NCBI RefSeq assembly: GCF_001278805.1
Contig: NZ_CP012602.1
Location: 2,510,001-2,574,000, forward strand
Length of the DNA stretch: 64,000 nucleotides
Direction of reading: 5' to 3'
Source: Bacillus sp. FJAT-18017
Lineage (GTDB): Bacteria; Bacillota; Bacilli; Bacillales; Cytobacillaceae
Both the position numbers and the translations under genes were made by a program. Numbering within the stretch: the stretch's first letter is position 1; each line of letters begins with the position of its first letter. Positions 60,333 to 64,000 of the stretch are shown here, one piece after another. The notes under the pieces were generated by a model. The model saw nothing but the letters and a program-made list of their open reading frames with translations, had not been told where the DNA came from and made no database searches.

Positions 60333-60653
60333 GAAATTTGATTGAAGTTCTGTTGTTTTACCTGGGTCTTCCCTTTTAAGTTTTCCTTCAAGCCAAAACA
60401 TACCGAATGGAATGAATGAAGAAATGAACGCAGCGGCAGCAAATTTGATGCTCCATTTGCGGTCCATCCAGGCTAGGAATAGGAGGAAGATGAACAGAAC
60501 GAATAATGCCCCGTGAACCGAACCTGAAATACGGACGTAAAGTGGGAGATCCGCGATATATTTTAGGGGCATGGCAATAAATAAGAGAAACAAGTATGAA
60601 AGTCCTTCCAGGAATGCTATGACACGAAAGCGGCCGATGTGGGTTTTAAGCAT
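60321..60653 (-). CDS. DUF3817 membrane protein
   Basis: 110 residues with three to four membrane helices: RFRVIAFLEGLSYLFLLFIAMPLKYIADLP opens it (read as blocks GLSYLFLLF, AMPLKY), then VHGALFVLFIFLL and SFIPFGMFWLE. DUF3817 proteins are small integral membrane proteins of unknown role, often linked to respiratory or transport genes. GTGAGGACG lies before the ATG. Stand-alone. Confidence 0.8.
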   Translation of the reverse strand: MLKTHIGRFRVIAFLEGLSYLFLLFIAMPLKYIADLPLYVRISGSVHGALFVLFIFLLFLAWMDRKWSIKFAAAAFISSFIPFGMFWLEGKLKREDPGKTTELQSNFKLL

Positions 60654-60742
60654 GAAACCGTCCTCACTTTAACTAGAATTGTCCCTATCCTATCATATGA
60701 GCACTATTATCAACAGTATTATGGTGGAAATTTAATGAATAT

Positions 60743-61729
60743 TTAAGAATTATTTGAAACGTTTTTGCCATGACGATGAGTTGAAGCAATTTTTCTTTTG
60801 GGTAAGACTTTTGCTGAAGCCAGGCTATGCAGGGTCATTCCAATAATTACAAGGAAAATTCCTGCAGTGGACAGTGTTGACGGGAACGGCGCTGCAAGGA
60901 ACATGATTTCCCCCGCCAATGCGAACAGAATTTCAACTGACTGTGTGGCTTCTACCGCGGCCAGTTTCTTCATATTTCCCCTGACCAGGTCTGTAGCCAT
61001 AAAGAAAAGGATGGTCGCAATTACACCAGAAGTTATCGCAACTGCAGCCGATTGAGCAATCTGCCCTCTTGAAGGAAGCTCTTGTGTAAGCATTCCAAAG
61101 ATTGAAAGAATAAACCAAAACGGCAGACTTGCCAGTGTCATACCGAGTACGCGCTGGTAGGTATCAATCCTGCCTCCGGTCTTCTCCATCATCTTCCTGT
61201 TCCCAAGCGGATAGGCAAATGAGGCAATGATAACGGGAATGATCCCCATCAACATATCAGTGCGTGAGAGCCCCTCGGCGTGCTCAAACTGCATTAGGGC
61301 AATTCCGATTAGAATAATGACAGACATGGACAGTCCTTTAAAGGGAATCTTTCCTCTCATAGTCTTCCCTTCTATTGTTTCAAAAAAAAGCGGCGCCAGC
61401 AAAGAGCCAGAAATGATTGTTACCGACCATGTCCCCGCAATCAGCCATCCAGGCGAATAAGCGGCAGCAAGGCAAATCGGAGCATAAAAAAGCCCAAAAC
61501 CTACCGTGCTCCATACGAGCCAGGAAAACGGATGTCTGCGCATTTCATTTAAAAGAGGCCGGAGATTTTTCCTGGCCGCTACGAGCACCACTAAAAACGG
61601 GACCATAAAGAAATAACGAAGCGAGGCACTCCAAATCCAGTGGCCTCCCGACAAGTCCATTGAACGGTTCAAAATGAAGGTAAACGCAAAAAAGAATGCT
61701 GAGGCAATTCCAAGTACAATAGGTTTCAT
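60743..61729 (-). CDS. Multidrug resistance efflux transporter family protein (DMT)
   Basis: 328 residues, ten membrane helices. Opens VLGIASAFFFAFTFILNRSMDLSGGHWIWSASLRYF, the EmrE/DMT-like start, and shows two similar halves. It belongs to the group of bacterial EamA-related efflux proteins; substrate unknown. Charged, His-rich C-terminal tail (KIASTHRHGKN). It lies 11 bases below the DUF2164 gene, probably the same transcript. Confidence 0.83.
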   Translation of the reverse strand: MKPIVLGIASAFFFAFTFILNRSMDLSGGHWIWSASLRYFFMVPFLVVLVAARKNLRPLLNEMRRHPFSWLVWSTVGFGLFYAPICLAAAYSPGWLIAGTWSVTIISGSLLAPLFFETIEGKTMRGKIPFKGLSMSVIILIGIALMQFEHAEGLSRTDMLMGIIPVIIASFAYPLGNRKMMEKTGGRIDTYQRVLGMTLASLPFWFILSIFGMLTQELPSRGQIAQSAAVAITSGVIATILFFMATDLVRGNMKKLAAVEATQSVEILFALAGEIMFLAAPFPSTLSTAGIFLVIIGMTLHSLASAKVLPKRKIASTHRHGKNVSNNS

Positions 61730-61740
61730 TCTTGTCCCAC

Positions 61741-61983
61741 CTACTTAACAGGTCTCTCTAGCGAATATAAATCCTCTTCCAGCTGCAGCATTCTTTCCAT
61801 TGCGGTTTTTCGCGATTGGTTTACTCCCTCATTGAAGTAGTGAGGTCCCAATTTCTCCTTGAAAAACTCCAGAAGCTGCTCGGCCTCTAAGTTGCCTATC
61901 TCCTCTTCTCGCTCTTTTGTAAAGAAGCGCTGAATTTCATAAATAAGCTGGTCCTTCTGATCCTTTGAAAATTTCACTAGCAT
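61741..61983 (-). CDS. DUF2164 family protein
   Basis: 80 residues. Small helical protein starting MLVKFSKDQKDQLIYEIQRFF, with the DUF2164 pattern EIGNLEAEQLLEFFKEKLGPHYFNEGV. Function unknown. It precedes the efflux gene by 11 bases, so is co-transcribed. Upstream lies a repeat array of the 53-bp family. Confidence 0.8.
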   Translation of the reverse strand: MLVKFSKDQKDQLIYEIQRFFTKEREEEIGNLEAEQLLEFFKEKLGPHYFNEGVNQSRKTAMERMLQLEEDLYSLERPVK

Positions 61984-62017
61984 AGTTATTTCTCCTTTAT
62001 ATCTTTAATTGAGTTTT

Positions 62018-62160
62018 GAAGGTGGGAACAGCCGGTAAAAGAGGCTTGCCGTCCTTCTTTTGGCTTATGAAGGTGGGAACAGCCTGAAAAAAGAGTGCGT
62101 ACCGTCCTTCATTCGGTTTATGAAGTGGGAACAGCCTCAAACAAGTGTGCTTACCCACGG
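62018..62160. repeat. Three-copy 51-53-bp tandem repeat, relative of the 6051 array
   Basis: GAAGGTGGGAACAGCC starts at 62018 and 62069, and GAAGTGGGAACAGCC at 62122 (steps 51, 53). Units share GGGAACA, AAAAAAG and ACCGTCCTTCAT with the array at 6051-6262, clearly one family. Complementary arms again form a hairpin in each unit. It is upstream of the DUF2164 gene and downstream of the YitT terminator. Confidence 0.85.
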
Positions 62161-62260
62161 CCAGTACGAGCCGGCAAACAGTTTCCACTATCAGCTAACA
62201 AATTTCACATTATGTATTTCAGTTTATTCTCCACGGATGATTAAAACCCTTTTTTTATAA

Positions 62261-62296
62261 AAATAAAGCCGGTACCTTTATGGGGGTACCGGCTTT
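62261..62296 (-). terminator. Terminator of the second YitT gene
   Basis: AAAGCCGGTACC and GGTACCGGCTTT are a perfect 12-bp stem, with T-rich sequence on the minus strand. Confidence 0.88.
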
Positions 62297-62299
62297 GGT

Positions 62300-63112
62300 T
62301 CACGTGGTGGGTCTATGGAATAGCCCAACAACTTCGACTGTTTTTGTAATATTCACGAAGGCATGCGGGTCAACTTGTTTTATCAGTGATTTTACTTCGG
62401 CTAATTCATATCGGGTAATGACCGTCATCAGGATATTCCGCTGCTGACTTGAATACCCTCCCATAGCATCGAGGACAGTGAGGCCTCTGTATACATTCTC
62501 CACGAGCTGCTCCCTCATTTCGTCTCCCTTTGTGGTTATGATCATTAAGGTAAGCTTCACATGGTGAGTGTAGACACCATCAATGACTTTCCCAGTTACG
62601 AAAATCGAAACAAGCGTATTTAGAGCTGTGTCCCAGTTGAATAAAAAACCGCTAAAAGCGATGATAACACCATTCATTGCTGATAAAAGTGTCCCAATTG
62701 GGAAGTCCTTTTTTCGGGAAACAAGCATGGCAATGATATCGAGGCCGCCGGAAGAGGCAGATTCTCGCAAGATCAGTCCAATTCCGAGTCCAGCCAAAGC
62801 ACCGCCAAATATCGAGGACAAAATGGTATTGTGGGCAAATTCATATACAGGTATAACAGATAGTCCTAAAGAAATGATTACAACCGAAACCATTGTGTTA
62901 GTAATGAACTTTCTGCCCAATTTCTTATAGCCAAGAACAAGCAGGGGAAAATTCAGCAGAAAATTGGCAAGCCCTGTGTCGATCGGGGTAAGCATCCCAA
63001 AAATCATCGAAATTCCACTCAAGCCGCTTGATAGCACTTCATGAGGGATCAAAAACAAATTAAACGCAGCTGCAATGATTATGGATCCGATTGCGATAGC
63101 AAGTAGCTGCAT
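62300..63112 (-). CDS. YitT family membrane protein (second copy)
   Basis: 270 residues. Same plan as the first YitT gene: five to six membrane helices, then a C-terminal DUF2179 domain (NILMTVITRYELAEVKSLI). FNLFLIPHEVLSSGLSGISMIFG replaces FLVPNNVIDGG of the first copy, so the two are related but distinct. GGGGGAG precedes the ATG. Function unknown. Stand-alone with its own terminator. Confidence 0.88.
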   Translation of the reverse strand: MQLLAIAIGSIIIAAAFNLFLIPHEVLSSGLSGISMIFGMLTPIDTGLANFLLNFPLLVLGYKKLGRKFITNTMVSVVIISLGLSVIPVYEFAHNTILSSIFGGALAGLGIGLILRESASSGGLDIIAMLVSRKKDFPIGTLLSAMNGVIIAFSGFLFNWDTALNTLVSIFVTGKVIDGVYTHHVKLTLMIITTKGDEMREQLVENVYRGLTVLDAMGGYSSQQRNILMTVITRYELAEVKSLIKQVDPHAFVNITKTVEVVGLFHRPTT

Positions 63113-63332
63113 TAAGAACTCCCCCTAACCGAAAACATTCTTTTTCTACAATAACAGCTTGGGGGTATCGAAGTAAATTTGATAGTTTATTTCTACAATT
63201 GAAACAACTGAGGTGTGTTCTCCGCGTTAAACATGCCACCACTAAACGATTTGAGCTGCTAGAAGTTAACTCCCTCTTTTCGCGGATAACTTTTACCCGA
63301 ATCAATCGGATTTTTACTAATTAGTTGGAATA

Positions 63333-63368
63333 AAAAACAAAACACAGCCGAATTTTGCAGCTGTGTTT
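63333..63368 (-). terminator. Terminator of the ZIP gene
   Basis: AAACACAGC and GCTGTGTTT pair around an 11-base loop and the minus strand has a T-rich tail. Confidence 0.8.
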
Positions 63369-64000
63369 ATCCGAGGTTTTCAACCATAAATAGCATAAGA
63401 ATTAGACCGATAATAAATGAGTATGTTGGAAAACGCACACTCTCCCCTTCCTGGCTTTCAGGGATAAGCTCTTTGTAAATAATGAACAGCATTGCGCCTG
63501 CCGCTATACTGAGGCCAAACGGGACAATACCATCAATCTTTGAAGCGAGGCCGTATCCAATCAGCGAGGATAGAAATTCGACGAGACCTGTGCCTGTAGC
63601 GATTAATAATGCCCACCACTTAGATATTTTTTCTTTTATTAAATAAAGTGCGACGAGAAATCCTTCAGGGGCGTTTTGAAGCCCTATTGCAAAAGCAATC
63701 AAACCTCCGAGTGAAGCATTATCGGAACCGTAACTTACACCAACAGATAGGCCTTCTGGAATGTTATGGACTGTCATTGCACAGAGCACCACGAATGTGC
63801 TTTTTGAAATGGTGATATTCAAACGAGAGTTGTCGAAGTCCAGCTTACAGAAAAATTGGTCAAGCAAGTTCAATAAGAAGGTTCCTGCAAGCAGGCCGAA
63901 CCCCAAAATCCATAGGTTAGAGGCTTTCAGTGCTTCCGGGATCAAACTGAAGGCTGAAGCGGCCAGCATAATGCCTGAAGCAAGTGCCAGCAAATTGTAC
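63367..64000 (-). CDS. ZIP family metal transporter, partial (N-terminus outside window)
   Basis: At least 211 codons, open to the right edge. ZIP hallmarks: VHNIPEGLSVGVSYG (metal site of helix IV) and GLQNAPEGFLVALYL (helix V). The order of helices and the loss of the N-terminus fit the C-terminal two-thirds of a GufA-type ZIP, which moves Zn(II) or related metals. The first base of the frame shown begins mid-gene (NLLALASGIMLAASAF). The stop lies in the terminator stem. Confidence 0.88.
   Translation of the reverse strand, partial: YNLLALASGIMLAASAFSLIPEALKASNLWILGFGLLAGTFLLNLLDQFFCKLDFDNSRLNITISKSTFVVLCAMTVHNIPEGLSVGVSYGSDNASLGGLIAFAIGLQNAPEGFLVALYLIKEKISKWWALLIATGTGLVEFLSSLIGYGLASKIDGIVPFGLSIAAGAMLFIIYKELIPESQEGESVRFPTYSFIIGLILMLFMVENLG

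Overview
The window looks like the chromosome of an endospore-forming Bacillaceae species. It has moderate GC, strong GGAGG-type ribosome sites with frequent TTG/GTG starts, many U-tailed hairpin terminators, an H-type small acid-soluble spore protein, YitT-, YubA- and DegV-type proteins and an LtaS-type lipoteichoic acid synthase. I saw no prophage, CRISPR array, rRNA operon or intact transposase. The genus is not fixed by the sequence.

From 2.1 to 28.6 kb almost every gene is on the minus strand and belongs to aromatic amino acid breakdown. Read in the direction of transcription: paaABCD (phenylacetyl-CoA epoxidase), an EthD-like protein, two crotonases (PaaF-like, PaaG), a stand-alone aldehyde dehydrogenase, paaH, a beta-ketoadipyl-CoA-type thiolase, the regulator paaX and a nitronate monooxygenase-like protein. 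Next come a TrpXYZ-like ABC importer, a hotdog thioesterase, phenylalanine dehydrogenase, a complete 2-oxoacid dehydrogenase complex (E1 alpha, E1 beta, E2, E3), 4-hydroxyphenylpyruvate dioxygenase, a HisC-like aminotransferase, a flavin reductase-like protein, a fumarylacetoacetase-family hydrolase and homogentisate dioxygenase. The layout suggests uptake, then deamination, then either homogentisate (tyrosine) or oxidative decarboxylation of phenylpyruvate to phenylacetyl-CoA feeding the paa genes. No paaK ligase is present, which fits that entry route.

From 28.8 to 64 kb the genes are mostly housekeeping. They include a TerC-family gene behind a DUF1232 gene and a yybP-ykoY (manganese) riboswitch, a 1159-residue membrane protein, an M20 dipeptidase, a nuclease-helicase fusion, LtaS-like synthase, small spore-type proteins, AlaX, azoreductase, a KefB-type antiporter, two YitT proteins, tRNA-Arg(CCU), and several transporters and regulators. 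Partial genes sit at both edges (MFS at the left, ZIP at the right).

The most unusual content is between genes. There are several tandem arrays with periods near 21, 41, 52 and 131 bp, usually just downstream of a stop codon, including two related 53-bp arrays about 56 kb apart. A pair of near-identical 275-bp foldback elements (MITE-like) both sit against terminator T-tracts. A probable free-standing structured RNA lies at about 48.92-49.04 kb.
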